From Polytrichum commune (lineage: Eukaryota > Streptophyta > Polytrichopsida > Polytrichales > Polytrichaceae), in the NCBI GenBank assembly GCA_950295325.1, contig OX485803.1, positions 57,305,554-57,369,553 on the forward strand: 64,000 nt of DNA, read 5' to 3'. A program made the position numbers and the translations under genes. This document shows, piece by piece, positions 22,238-33,887 of the stretch (the stretch's first letter is position 1; every line of letters starts with the position of its first letter). The notes beneath the pieces were generated by a model. That model searched no databases and was not told the origin of the DNA. It worked only from the letters and a program-made list of their open reading frames with translations.

Positions 22238-23690
22238 GTCTCTGTATATGGATATGTTTGTATATGTAAAATACCATATCTGCAGCGCTTTGATAAATGA
22301 ATCAACAGTCCACAATCACATGTAATAAGAGTTCCATAATTCAATTATATTCCTAAGCATTGACGAGGGACATTCATTTTGGGTACCCCAACTGTGCATG
22401 TACACTTGGGTTCTAGACTTATTAAATTGTTCCGCTTACTTTCACTTAACACTAAGCTTGAGGCCCCATAACTTGAAAAAAGTTGACTTCTATTTTCATA
22501 TGGATGGTTTCCAAATGGTCAACGTAGATTTTCATGGTCACAACTCTTGCTCCGCGTGTAAAGTAGCCTTAAGAAACGCAAGAACCAAGAGTTTAAGAGT
22601 TAAATTAATTAAATATTATTTAAGAGTTCGAATAGTGGCATCATCTAGATATAGTTGTGTCTCTCTTAAAAATTCACTGATATGCATTTTAATTGCACAT
22701 AAAATAACCCAATGTTGTAAACCTTGAAGTAAATGAGCCATATTCATCATTAATAGGCATACTAGGAGTTTGTGGGAATGAAAGCCTTCGGTATGTGTAT
22801 TGATACTTCAAAATTGAACGATCAATCCCCATTCTAAAATATAATGTTGATATCACAATGATGATTGTTGATTATTCACGCTCTATCATGATATTTAGCC
22901 TTTGAAATACTAGAGGTGCATTTCCACGTTGAGAAAAAATGTACAACCTCCCAACGAACTACTAGATTTATTCTTTTCATTAACCTTAACATGAGATTTT
23001 TGTAAACTGTTGGTCCTATACATGTCCCTCATTTGGAATCCTCACAAGAATGCGAATAGATGTCTTGCATTAGGAATTGTATGCCTATGGAGGCACAAGA
23101 AGGGGTCGCAATATGGAAGGTATCAACACGTATATGTCTAGTAACACTAATTACCAATAATCACACACACACACTCATGGGTGGAAGCACGGTAAAGTGG
23201 ACATGTCCATTACATTGCAAAGGTTTTAGTGAAAGTGATCCAAAGTTATATACTAACGTGGAATTTTAAGAAATAAAAATTCACAAACATTTGGAAAGCA
23301 ATCTTTGAAAACACAATCACGATGACCCCAAGTTTAGAATGAATTCAAGGAATATGATAAAATTTATGACACGTGACACTTTGGATGTGAAGTTGAACCT
23401 AAGTGGGTTCCTAAGCTTAATACAATGTCCGTATGAATTAGCCTTGCATGTAGGCTACGAGCGGCCAAATATTACATGCATGGTGGTGAAAAACTTGAGC
23501 CCAATAAGTACCAACTAAGAATCTCCTTGCCCTAGTACTCTATTTGTACGTCATGAACATACGACATAGAACTCCACTACCATCGGTCATGATTAAGTTA
23601 TATGGTAGAGAGATAGTACGCGATGACCTTGTGGTAGGCGGAATTGGAGGGAATGCACATTATGTACCTTTGAAATTGGAGGGAATGCTC
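22235..23690. other. Intergenic, nothing recognised
   Basis: No exon, repeat or structural RNA was recognised. Just before the next promoter a 15-bp motif (AATTGGAGGGAATGC) occurs twice, at about 23642 and 23675. Confidence 0.4.
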
Positions 23691-23695
23691 ACCTT

Positions 23696-23704
23696 CTATA
23701 TAAG
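23696..23704 (+). promoter_or_regulatory. TATA box of the DUF7869-type gene
   Basis: CTATATAAG lies 72 bp upstream of the ATG at 23776, which has a strong plant start context (AAACCATGGA). Transcription would begin near 23727-23735. Confidence 0.6.
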
Positions 23705-23842
23705 GGCAACCATTTGGATGCTCATTTGTTTCTTCTCATTGACGCCCATCCTCTTGACTCTTGAGAAACCAAACCATGGAGAGAGGGGCTCAAGTAGATG
23801 AAGAGGTTAGTGTCTCTAATCCAATGTTGCACGCTAGTGAGC

Positions 23843-24172
23843 CCGTGGGGTCCCCCACGAGGGCGCCCGTAGTGTCTCCAAACGCATTAGCTTATCAATA
23901 GGAGGCGCCTCTCACGGGTGCGCCCGTGGTGACCTCAAATTCCCTTGAGTAGTAGTATAGTCATCTCACGAGCGCGCCCGTGGGTGTCGTCGCCCAGGAG
24001 TTTAGATCCCCCACGGGCGATCGCCCGTGGTAGTCTCCTCCCAGGGGTTGAGAGCCCCCACAGGCGATCGCCCGTGGGAGTCTCCTCCCAGGGGTTGAGA
24101 GCCCCCACAGGCGATCGCCCGTGGGAGTCTCCTCCCAGGGGTTGAGAGCCCCCACGGGCGATCGCCCGTGGA
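23843..24172. repeat. 47-bp tandem array built on the palindrome, in intron 1
   Basis: Units start at 24010, 24057, 24104 and 24151 with an exact 47-bp period. Each holds the palindrome (CCCACRGGCGATCGCCCGTG) and a GGGGTTGAGAGCC spacer. Older degenerate units precede it at about 23843-23872, 23911-23929 and 23965-23984, with GTGCGC or GCGCGC centres. The whole array lies inside the predicted first intron. 47 is not a multiple of three, which argues against coding. Confidence 0.95.
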
Positions 24173-26518
24173 AGTATCTGGGATGTACTCTTTTTGAGCT
24201 TATATATCTTAGTGTTATTGTTGGAGCCAGTTACTACATTTGTATTACGTGTTTCTTCATAGGAGTTATAATTTCATCTACATGCCACAATTTCACCTAC
24301 ATGGATAAGCGTATACATTCCACAATATAAGGTTAAGTTTGGCTACTCAGGGTCTATTTGATGATGCGTGTTCTCTATATGGTTTTATAGTGCATTAACT
24401 TGCTTCATTCTTGATGTTTAGATTCCGCATTACATTGGATTGTCGAGGAAGGACTTGAAGGGTAAGGCAGTTACTCTCTTTGATGAAGAGGATCGCCCTT
24501 TGTGTGATGGGCTAATTTGCAATACCAACCCGCTGGATTGTGTTGACAACAATATACTGGGCGATGAAGATGTTGGAGTTATTATCTTGAACCCCACTGG
24601 AAATGTCATTTCCGGGGATTGGGAGAATACTCTACACCGATGGCCCCTAGCCCTCACGAAATTTGAAGGACATACATTGGCGGAAATATTGATGGCCCAT
24701 CATAATGCAACCCACGAAGATACGAGTCGTCGGCGTTTGCTTGGAAAGCGCCGATACAACACTGCAAGGATTACTGCACCTCGGGCACCTGGGAAAAGAA
24801 TTTGGGGAGCCACTGAGGAGGGGGCACGGATGTTGTCTATGGTGGATTGCTGCAAGGAGCATTGTTGCCAGTTATTTCCAAGGCCTTTGTTGATAAGTAT
24901 TCGGGAACACTACTTTGCATTGCCATTCAATGCCCGGAAGCTCATTGCCCTTGCAGTGTTTCAAACGATCCAGAGACAAGAGCACAGTGGTAGGGAGACG
25001 GTTGTTGTGGAAGGAAGAACAGTTTGCACTCGTGCTTGGATGAACATCTACATGATATCAAGGGCACAATTTAATAGGAACAAGACCGAGAGCTTGATGG
25101 GGGTTAGGGCCCGCGATCATGGGAATACAGGAACTAAAAAGCCAAGGGCGAACACAGTGCAGGCACAAGCTACACTTGGAGTTTTGGTTGAAGGTAGAGC
25201 GGACTCAATGCCCCATATGACTCGGACTCTTCCAACTGGTGAAAAATTTGGAACGGAGATGCTCCCTGTAGGAACAACGTGGACCAACCTATTGGAGGAA
25301 GTGAACGACTTGGACAAAGACCTCGGTTACGCGCCTGTCTCTATGTCAAATTTAAGCCGCCTTCATCGGCAACATTTCAAGCAGTATGTTATAAAGAGCC
25401 CTGGTGACAACTTCTCGCGTTGTGGAACCTGTGCAGCTTTCAAGGATTTGTTACGAATACATACAAAAGGCACTTCTGGGTACTTGGCCATCTCGAAGGC
25501 TAGCAACAGGCATCTATCATTGCAGGAGTCCCATAGAAACAATTACTATAAAGATAGGATCTTATCAAAGTACTCTCCGAATGAGGTCCTCTGTATCATC
25601 CATGACAAAATGGATTATGGAAAAACAACGCTTCCTGTTTTCGCGCACAAAAACAAACGTGTTGATAAATACGAGCGGTTCCCAATATCCATTGCCGGGA
25701 TGATTGCACATGGACACTCTGATGTGAATTACGCGCATTATGTTCTTGACATGTAGCCATCTGATGCGAACTTCACCATCACATCCATCATGAAGTTGCT
25801 TTGTCAACTTGAGGTCGAACCCGTGTGCTCCAGTCGAGACATTCCTATATCTTCCATAGGTGACCCTTTGCACGACGCACTGGTGGTCGGTGTAGAGAAG
25901 TGTTCAGCAGCACTTCCTTTACCACCAACCGATATTATTCCGCCTACGAGTTTGCCACCCCTCTTGCTTGTCCAGATGGACAATTGTGCGAAGGATAACA
26001 AATCAAAATACAACATGTTGTTTTGGTATGCTCTGACGGCAAAGGGAATCTTTCGTGAAGTCCGGGTGTCTTTCCTAATTGTTGGACATACGCATGAGGA
26101 TGTGGATGCAATGTTCGGTAGGTTTGGACAAAGGCTGAAGATTGAGGATTGCCATACCCTCCCAGACCTCATGGCGTCATTCATGGCTGCTGGGGATCCC
26201 ACTATTGTCCCGTCCTTGATACATGAGGTTGCTGACTTCAAGGGATGGGTGAAAGGCTACTACAGTGAGTTTGGTCAAGACCGACTTATAGGGCATTCCA
26301 AGGCACACCAATTCCGTTTTTATGTCGACCCTCAAGGAGTGCCATTGATGCAATACAAAGTTTTTTGTACAGATCCAAGTTGGTCACCAGAAGGTGGGAT
26401 TGCGCTCTGGAATGTGGATCCAATCACAATGAAAACCATGTTCCCACCAGGTTAGTGGTTGTGAGGTTGGTATTGCTATGGAAGTGCACTACCTACTACA
26501 AGGTGTGTTGTCCGTGGC

Positions 26519-26538
26519 CCACGGGCGATCGCCCGTGG
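26519..26538. repeat. Perfect palindrome in intron 2
   Basis: The exact 20-bp core CCACGGGCGATCGCCCGTGG lies in the middle of the 139-bp second intron of the DUF7869-type gene, about 50 bp before the acceptor. Confidence 0.97.
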
Positions 26539-27405
26539 ACCGTTAATCCAAGGTATAGCTCTGACCTCAATGTATGTTTGTTCTTGTAGGTTGTCCCCGA
26601 CCCGTCCCAAAAAGGGAGATGAAGGATTCTGTCAACATAAAACTTGGACTTCAAGGTTTTATTAAGTATTGGAAGGATACAGCAGATCAAGATAGTTCGG
26701 GTAAATATATGGAGTCCATTGCGCCAACAATTTCATATTGGGAGAATGTGCTTGCGGCTATGGATCTTCCTTTACCGCCAACTCCATCTGAGCTTAGCGA
26801 GCCCTTTTGGCCTTCTTCACGGTTCTCGATTGCAGCAGCCCTACATGAGGACAATGTACATCTACTTGAGGAGAACATGACCGACTATGCATATGTGGGG
26901 CCAGCTAGTTCTCGACCCGCCGAGACCTTTCGTCCGGGTGCACACATTAGGGTCGGTCACTATGTCTTACTACGTCCTAGTGATGATTGTCCTAATCCTG
27001 TTTGGATGGGACGAGTGATTTCCGAGCCAAATTTAGCACATGTTGGTCCTCATCCTCGTTCAATTGAGATTGTATATTATGTACCGGTCCTTGGGCAGAG
27101 GAGCAAGAAGACATTGGATGATCGTTATGAGGAATGGGACACCGCAAAATGTTTTAGGTGGACGAGGCTCAAGGATTATGCTCCAGCTCGTCAATCTCTG
27201 GATTGTGTTGTGGCATCATGGGCAAGACAAAAGAATGCGTCCGATGACAATGTGATCATCCCAGCGAGGCAAATTCTCTTCGCTAAGGATAATTTAGATC
27301 GATGCACAAGGAGCGAGCATATGAGCAATGGAGTTCAATTTGAGGATGGGGTACCGACAGGAGGCGTCTAGATTGAACATGCATTGCTCTAGGTAATTTT
27401 GGAAT

Positions 27406-27658
27406 CCACGGGCGAAAGCCCGTGGGTTGACACCTGAGGTAGACACGGACTATCATGTCTGATGCTCAATTTTGATATATGAGAGCATAAAGTAGGGAGT
27501 AGCACATATTGACATGACTCTGAGAGTGTAGGCATTACTCCTTTAACTCACATCATTGATGTAAACAAACATGGCCACTGTTATATGTTGCGAACATGTT
27601 GTCTACGTCCTTCAATGTGCATGGTGGCCCCAAACAACCCACGGGGAATCGCCCGTGG
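27406..27658. repeat. Two palindromes downstream of the DUF7869-type gene
   Basis: 27406-27425 is CCACGGGCGAAAGCCCGTGG (GAAA centre, 8-bp arms). 27638-27658 is a slightly decayed copy (CCCACGGGGAATCGCCCGTGG). Both lie within 300 bp after the stop codon, possibly in the 3' UTR. Confidence 0.9.
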
Positions 27659-28159
27659 AGTGTAAGCACAATACTTTTGTGACAATTGATGAGATCTTCC
27701 ATAATGCAATTGATGATTTGCATCTATTTATAAACATGTATGGGTGTATTAGAATGTTTGAGGTTTAGTTTAGGAACTCTCAACGGGTGTTCTCTCGTAC
27801 CAATTGGCAATCATTGCGTTCCCATCACGTTCCCTACATTAAATTGAGCGGACCAATTGTCTCATTTTAGTTGATAAGGCCATATCCAACAAAAGTGAAA
27901 TTTCCATGGTCCTACCATCGCAACATTGAGCTCACAGTGCAGGATGAAGAGGAAAGATTCAAGAGCTGAAATTCTCTTTCTTCTCTTTAGTGTGGGTACT
28001 TAAATAATGTGACATCATATTGAGGTCGCCTGTTTTGATTATTATTCTTTTGTAATTTAAAAGGTTTACTAGATTAATTGGCGTTTGCATATGTCATTAC
28101 ACCCAATTTCTCTGCAGTATTTAGTTATAAATATAAATATGTAAATGTATATTGATTTT

Positions 28160-29290
28160 TTGAGACGATTGAAACAAGAGTTTATTTCATTGTTAGGAAA
28201 CGTACAAAGCCATCGAGACCCGGAAAAGAGAGCGGGAAACTCTCTTGTATGAATCTGGTGGAGCCACAAAACCCCTAGAAGGGTGACCAACCTTGAGCAT
28301 CATTAACTAAACAACTGTTCCACATGATTTTAGAATTCGACCTATGGTAGAGGAGGATGTTGTCGCGCCATGTAGCATTGAACTTGGCAATGACATGATT
28401 GCAAATAGCTTCCATTTTAAGATCTTCGAGAACTTTTTCCCAAGTGATCTAAATAGTCTATAAGGTAATGCCTTTAGGAAGGTGCCATATTCTAGAGTGC
28501 TTGCTAGGAGAGTCCAAGATCTTCTTTCCAAAAATCCTATCATACCAATGAAAGGCTCTCCAAGTGCCTTTCTTGTGAGCTTTTATGGAGTAAATGATGC
28601 CAATGGTGAAGTCCCATGTTGTCCTCGTACATCTTTAGTCCCAAAACTTGTGTGGAATGGTCTCATGCCTGATGTCAAGTGCACACATGTGGCGTTTGTT
28701 ATCACTTTTGGTGATATGAAACCTAACGCTCCAAGAATTAAAGGCCACCGCCTTATGCTAGAGGGACCATATGAAAGCCTTTCCTTCTTTCTCCTCATTT
28801 TATCCCAAATATTTCCTCATTTGAGCTTGAGTGAAGGGATATTAAGCATCCCATACCATTCAACATGAATGGGTTTAAGGGAGAAATTCTTATATTGCAC
28901 AAGATTGCGGCCAATGGCTAAATCATACCTCAAGAATCCTTCACCAAATGCCCAATCTTTGTGGGTTGATATGAATAAAATCACTACTCCCCAGGGAAAA
29001 GTCAAATGATTTCTTGTTAATAGGCCCTCTATTAATACTGCCCCTCTATTAATCCTAAACCACCTTGCTTTGATGTTGCTATCCAAGTTCTTTGAATCAT
29101 TCAAGTAAAGGATATGGGAAAAGGGATGTACCTTAAAGCAATTAAGAGTGGGAGGAGGGCAGGGTGCAAGTGTGCACTCATTAAGAAATGGGCAAAAGAA
29201 CCTACTATTTCTAAGAATGGCCTCCGGAGGAGCATCTTCATTGACCCCTAAAGGACCACGTCTAGAGTAAAGTAGAAACTTCAACAATTT
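28160..29290 (-). mobile_element. Dead LINE 3' fragment
   Basis: Broken frames on the minus strand resemble the C-terminal third of the LINE ORF2 at 59550-63803. LNCFKVHPFSH matches VQCFKVGTHSR. A frame around 28600-28800 gives FIWSLYHKAVALN against FIWSIWHKAVAVN. Further on, IWHLPKGITL matches IWHLLRGITL. Several stops and frameshifts make it non-functional. The orientation is the same as the intact LINE; no poly(A) tail was recognised. Confidence 0.6.
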
Positions 29291-32200
29291 TTACATTTCA
29301 AGTGGGGATGTTAAAGTAGCCAAATATGTGCTGATGGTCATTTGGGGATTTTAAAGGAGTTGAAACTGCCAACCCACCTACAAATGGGTGCCATAGGTAA
29401 AATAAATGAGATTTAAGTATATTCGAACAACCAACTAGTCCAAAAATAACAAGGAATGTGCACTTATGGGAATAAAAACATCAAACAACAACAACAACAA
29501 CAACAACAACACAACAACCATAATTTCATGTTCACTAACCATCATATTTGTGTAGTTTGGCATTTTAGTGTAGAGGGAAGCTAAGACATGAGCGATGTGT
29601 GGTGAGCAGTGAGCGGTAACACGTGAGCAATGATGCCAAATTTAATAAATGAGTACAATTTTACTTGTATTTTTGAAATTTTAAATTTTAAAGTACTCAC
29701 ATTTTGATTGAACAAGAGTGAAGAGTGCCTATTACCATAAATATTATCAATCCATTCTTTCCATTGGCACATTAGAAGATTGCCACCTGTGATACATAAT
29801 TTTGGTCAAGACATATGATATTTAAAATTTTGATGAAATATGCACTCCAAATGGAAGTCGGAATGCCGAATGAATGGAAAAAATAGGAATATAGTGACTA
29901 ATTAGTAGGAGTAAGAAGTGAATTCTTTTCACTCACCTGAACTAAGTATTAGCTGGGAGAGTCGAATGGGCAGGGCCATAGATATGTGCTCTAAATGAAG
30001 AGACTCAATCAATCTGGATCCGGGGAGGCAAATTAGTGGAAGGTTTTCTTTTTGTATATATTGCTAGGGCCATAGGCAAAAAGGGAGGACAATATATACT
30101 TACACTCTCGGGAAGAGAGTAGCTCCTCCTCGTTCAATAGAAGATCCTGAGTTTTCTTAGTAAAATCCTGGCGTGAACCCTTTTGTCTTGTGTACTTGGT
30201 GATTTCTCTCTAATACAAGAATCTTGATATCTTATTTTCTCATATCATCTTGTGTGTCTTTTCCTTGGTTTGAAGTAAGTAGATATTGTGGGTGTGAAAC
30301 CCCAGATTGTAAAACGAAGGTTCCTCATAATCTAAGAGTGTAAAACCCAATCTCCATATCTCCCTTGGTGTGCACTGTCATAAATCTTAAATGTGCCAAT
30401 CTTGGTGAATTCGATGCAACTCAACTGCCATCGCTTAAGCAACATCCTTTGACTTAAATCTGAGTAGAGATTGGATCATGTCCTGTGTTTGAGAGGGATA
30501 AATGTTTTCTTCTCTCTCTCAACATTAATCAACCTTATAAGGGTGTGAAGCCCGGTGATTTGAGTGTTTTACCCAACCCATGATCGATGAGTGATTCAAA
30601 CATTTGTCTTTGGGTTCTTTCATGAGAGGGATAGAGCTTTATCACTATATCCAGTATAATCTTTTCCTGTGTGGTCGCACATCTGTCTCGATATGGGTGG
30701 ATTAACTAATGAGAAGAACATATTTGGAGGAGAGATTACTCTCATACTGACGTCAAGATCATTGCAATGACACTACATATGACATTTAAAGAAGAGTTAG
30801 AATCTGGGTAATTTCGGAGTGTAATCTTTCCAGAGAGGAAGAAGTTCTGTGGAATGAACCAGATTTAATTTTGCTACAGGATAAGAGCAACGCCTTTTTG
30901 GAGAAAATGCAATTGTGATTAGTTCCCTCGCGATTGAGAGGTTTGAGGAAACTAAGTTGTTGTCAAAATTTCTTGTCGCGGCCATAGTCTCTTGAGTATT
31001 CCAAGAGGCGGAGAAGCTGAAGCACCCGAACGAGGGAGGTGAGTTGCAGGGAGAAAAAAGAGAATGTGGTTTATCCCATAGCGGTTGGGAGAGTGGCCAA
31101 GAGCCAGTATAAAGAGAGAAAGGGCCAAGTATGCTTTTGAGAACTTGACACTTACTTGTGACTCTTACTAAGACTATGGCCCACTATGAGACTTGACACT
31201 TGGATTTGGATACTCGTGACTGGTTATTGAGACTATGGTTGGCACTCAGACTATGTCCGACGCTCACTAGAATATGGACTTGGGAATTTAGACTCGTTTG
31301 CTTAGTCATGGTTCGCTTAGTTTCGGTCCTTAGTTCCCGTCACTTGTAACTAGACTTTTGTAAATTATCATAACTCATTTTAAAAGTATTAAATGGAACG
31401 ATGACTTGTTAATTTAGAGGGAATAAAAAGAGATTGAATATAAAATTACTAGTTTTGTTTAATTAATGCAAGAGTATGAGGCGTATAAAGGGGGTGAACT
31501 TGAGCATGAATACTAATCTGTGGTATGGCCTATGGTCACTGGATACTGTTGGAAAAGACTATTGAACAAAACAAGGAGCTCTAACCTTGTGTGTATAAGA
31601 CTATGGCGTACTCAAAAGACCATTGTTGAGTTGTGACTCGTGTTATTGCAAAATTATTATAAGAGGGATGTTACTGATGAGAGTGGGTTGTAAGGGAGTG
31701 ACTAAGCAAATGCATGTACTGCCTTGAGTGACCTTCAACCTTAATTATATAAGTTTTAAAATTCATTCCAGAAGTTAATTTTCAAGGGATTGTTGTCTCA
31801 AATCCATCTTGTTTTCTCTATGATTTTATCAATTAACTTAATGGTGATCCCTAGATGTGAAACCTGACACTCATTTAGCCTTCCCTCTGTGGTTTTCTTA
31901 ATTGGAACCCAACCTCAAAAACTATCTAGACCACCCAACTCTGCCAAAATATGTTGGGTGATGCAAGCCAAAACCGGGACTTTAAACAATGTCAAAGTCG
32001 GAACTGGCAAACATGGCATCCTTGCTCCTATGCACAAGGATTGAAGGAGTATCGCTCCACTAACAATGTGGAGTGCGAGTTTTAATTTTGCCCTGACGAC
32101 AACAAACTTCGTGTAAATGATAGCTAGAAGAAGTACGTGTTGGATTGGCCTGTAGTACCCAACACATGGTTGGTGAAGATAAGTACGAATCTTTGAAGAC

Positions 32201-33842
32201 ATGAGGTATTGGCGATGGATGGAGCTAGGTCCCAATTGCAACATAGGGAGTTTTTCTCTCCTCATTACAATCTATCCACGATTTCAACACTTCCAATCCC
32301 TCGGACGAATTTCCGTGCTCCACTAAACCCGGCTGTCCATCCAACTTCAAAGATATACGTACTTTCAGTAGGCTAGAAAATGAAGTCATGTATTTATACT
32401 AAGCTTTTCGATTTAATGTGATAAATGCCTTTGGTAAAATATAAATCTTGGATTAAATAGGCCTTTATTGTATATAAAATCCACTTTCACTTTTCAATCA
32501 AAAATTCATTGAACATTTTGTCATCCATGGCATGTAACTCACCGATTGCATCAAACAAACAAAGACACAAGCACAAGAACTTAGCCTTAATCCAGAGAGC
32601 AAATCTCAAGGGAGCCCATGAGCGCTCCGAGAGCCTCCAGTTTGTAAATATCTAGAACCTTAATGCAAACCCTACCAAGAATGAATAGGGTAGTCATTGA
32701 GGTCTATTAGTGGTACTTTGTATAGCTAAATCATGTAACATTCACAACTGTGGACACTATGTGAGATGAAGATGAAATGGATTGTTAACCCTGGTACTAG
32801 AGTAGAGGCGTCCATAACCGATCACTTAAGAGATTAATATGTGCTAAATTTTGGAGAAGTATGAAGGCAATGCAATTTTCCCCCATGTAGAAAGATAGAT
32901 ATTAGGAGGATTGCAAAACTTTCGGTAATTTTATTCCTTGAATTGACACTACTATGAATATTTGAAACCAAAAGTTGGCGTGAACATATTACCAATATCT
33001 AGAGTCTGCCATAACCGCTCATTTTAATCGCTCATTTTAACTGCTCATTCCTCCTCACTTTAGCTCTCAAAACCATGACATATGTCCTGGCACTATTAAC
33101 TTTGGTTTGATTGGAAATTCAATCCGAGCATAATCGAAATTGCAGTACCCTACAAATTGCCGATGGGGTCCTGATCGGAATAGGCGCCTCTACTATACTA
33201 GATGTTTACATGCTTCTTCTGTAGCATAAATTTCAACTACTAGGCTGAAATCCTTCCTTATAATTGCACTTTCTTAAATTTACAGCTGCTTTACGTATAG
33301 TTCTGGAAGCTTTTGGGTAAATTCAGAGGTACGTGATGACAATGATTCGAACCTGCGGGACGTATGAAACAGGTGAGCTGATTATGCTGTAAGAACGTGG
33401 TTATAAAAACTACTCCGAAAGGCTTGAATGCTAATTTAATCACAACATCGAATGGTGCATGCCACATGGGGCTTGGGCTTCTCAAAAAGCCACGTACGAC
33501 CCTGCTGGCGGGAGTGCCAAAGTTAAATTCACCGCCACCGCATACCCCCCCTGATGACGTAGACTTCATAATTCTACTTCAACATGGCAAAGGTCTTTCC
33601 TGCCATGGGAAAGAATCATTGGAAGGGAAGGTACATGCCTCTTCTCGACGTACTAGCAGCTGGATTCATGTCCCTCCCAATGCACATAATTCTGGCCTGC
33701 CTGCTCGCTCACTCCCGAATGCACCTCCAGCATCTCAAATTCTAATATGTGACGGCACCCATTGCATCGTATACAAGTTTTGAGAAATCTCCAGTCACAA
33801 CCTGGATGGCACTTTCCAGTCGTGGGGAGCTTGGAAGAGTGG

Positions 33843-33887
<45 letters not shown>

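Larger units (their letters stand above)
23776..27371 (+). pseudogene. Three-exon DUF7869-type gene with one in-frame TAG
   Basis: Model: exon 1 23776-23805 (MERGAQVDEE), intron 23806-24421 (GTTAGT...TTTAG), exon 2 24422-26450, intron 26451-26589 (GTTAGT...TTGTAG), exon 3 26590-27371. All phases agree, for about 946 codons. A TAG at 25754-25756 interrupts the frame, which then continues for 230 codons (TGG to TAG would explain it). Conserved features known from DUF7869-type proteins: paired cysteines (DCCKEHCC); VCTRAWMNIYMIS; a CxxC (RCGTC); HDKMDYGKTTLP; QMDNCAKDNKSKY; and VGHTHEDVDAMFGRF. Exon 3 ends in a small beta-rich module (VWMGRVISEP, EIVYYVP). The aspartates in KMD, QMDN and HEDVD could form a nuclease-like acidic set; that is inference. 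The family's function is not established. The family name is from memory. Confidence 0.65.

Noticed and set aside
22075-22344. 89-codon minus-strand ORF with Ile-Tyr repeats
   Set aside because: It is a translation of the TA microsatellite.
23945-24155. Arg/Pro-rich ORFs over the palindromes (GDRPW-type peptides) on both strands
   Set aside because: They are translations of the palindrome itself; the 47-bp period changes frame with every unit.
23843-24172. CRISPR-like look of the regular 47-bp array
   Set aside because: The units are identical throughout, with no distinct spacers, no cas genes, and the context is a plant intron.
30000-30350. Possible Copia-type LTR
   Set aside because: TATA-like and repeated motifs are suggestive, but there is no second LTR, primer site or coding region.
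31915-32265. 116-codon minus-strand ORF as a LINE remnant
   Set aside because: Similarity to the LINE C-terminus was too weak to support by eye.
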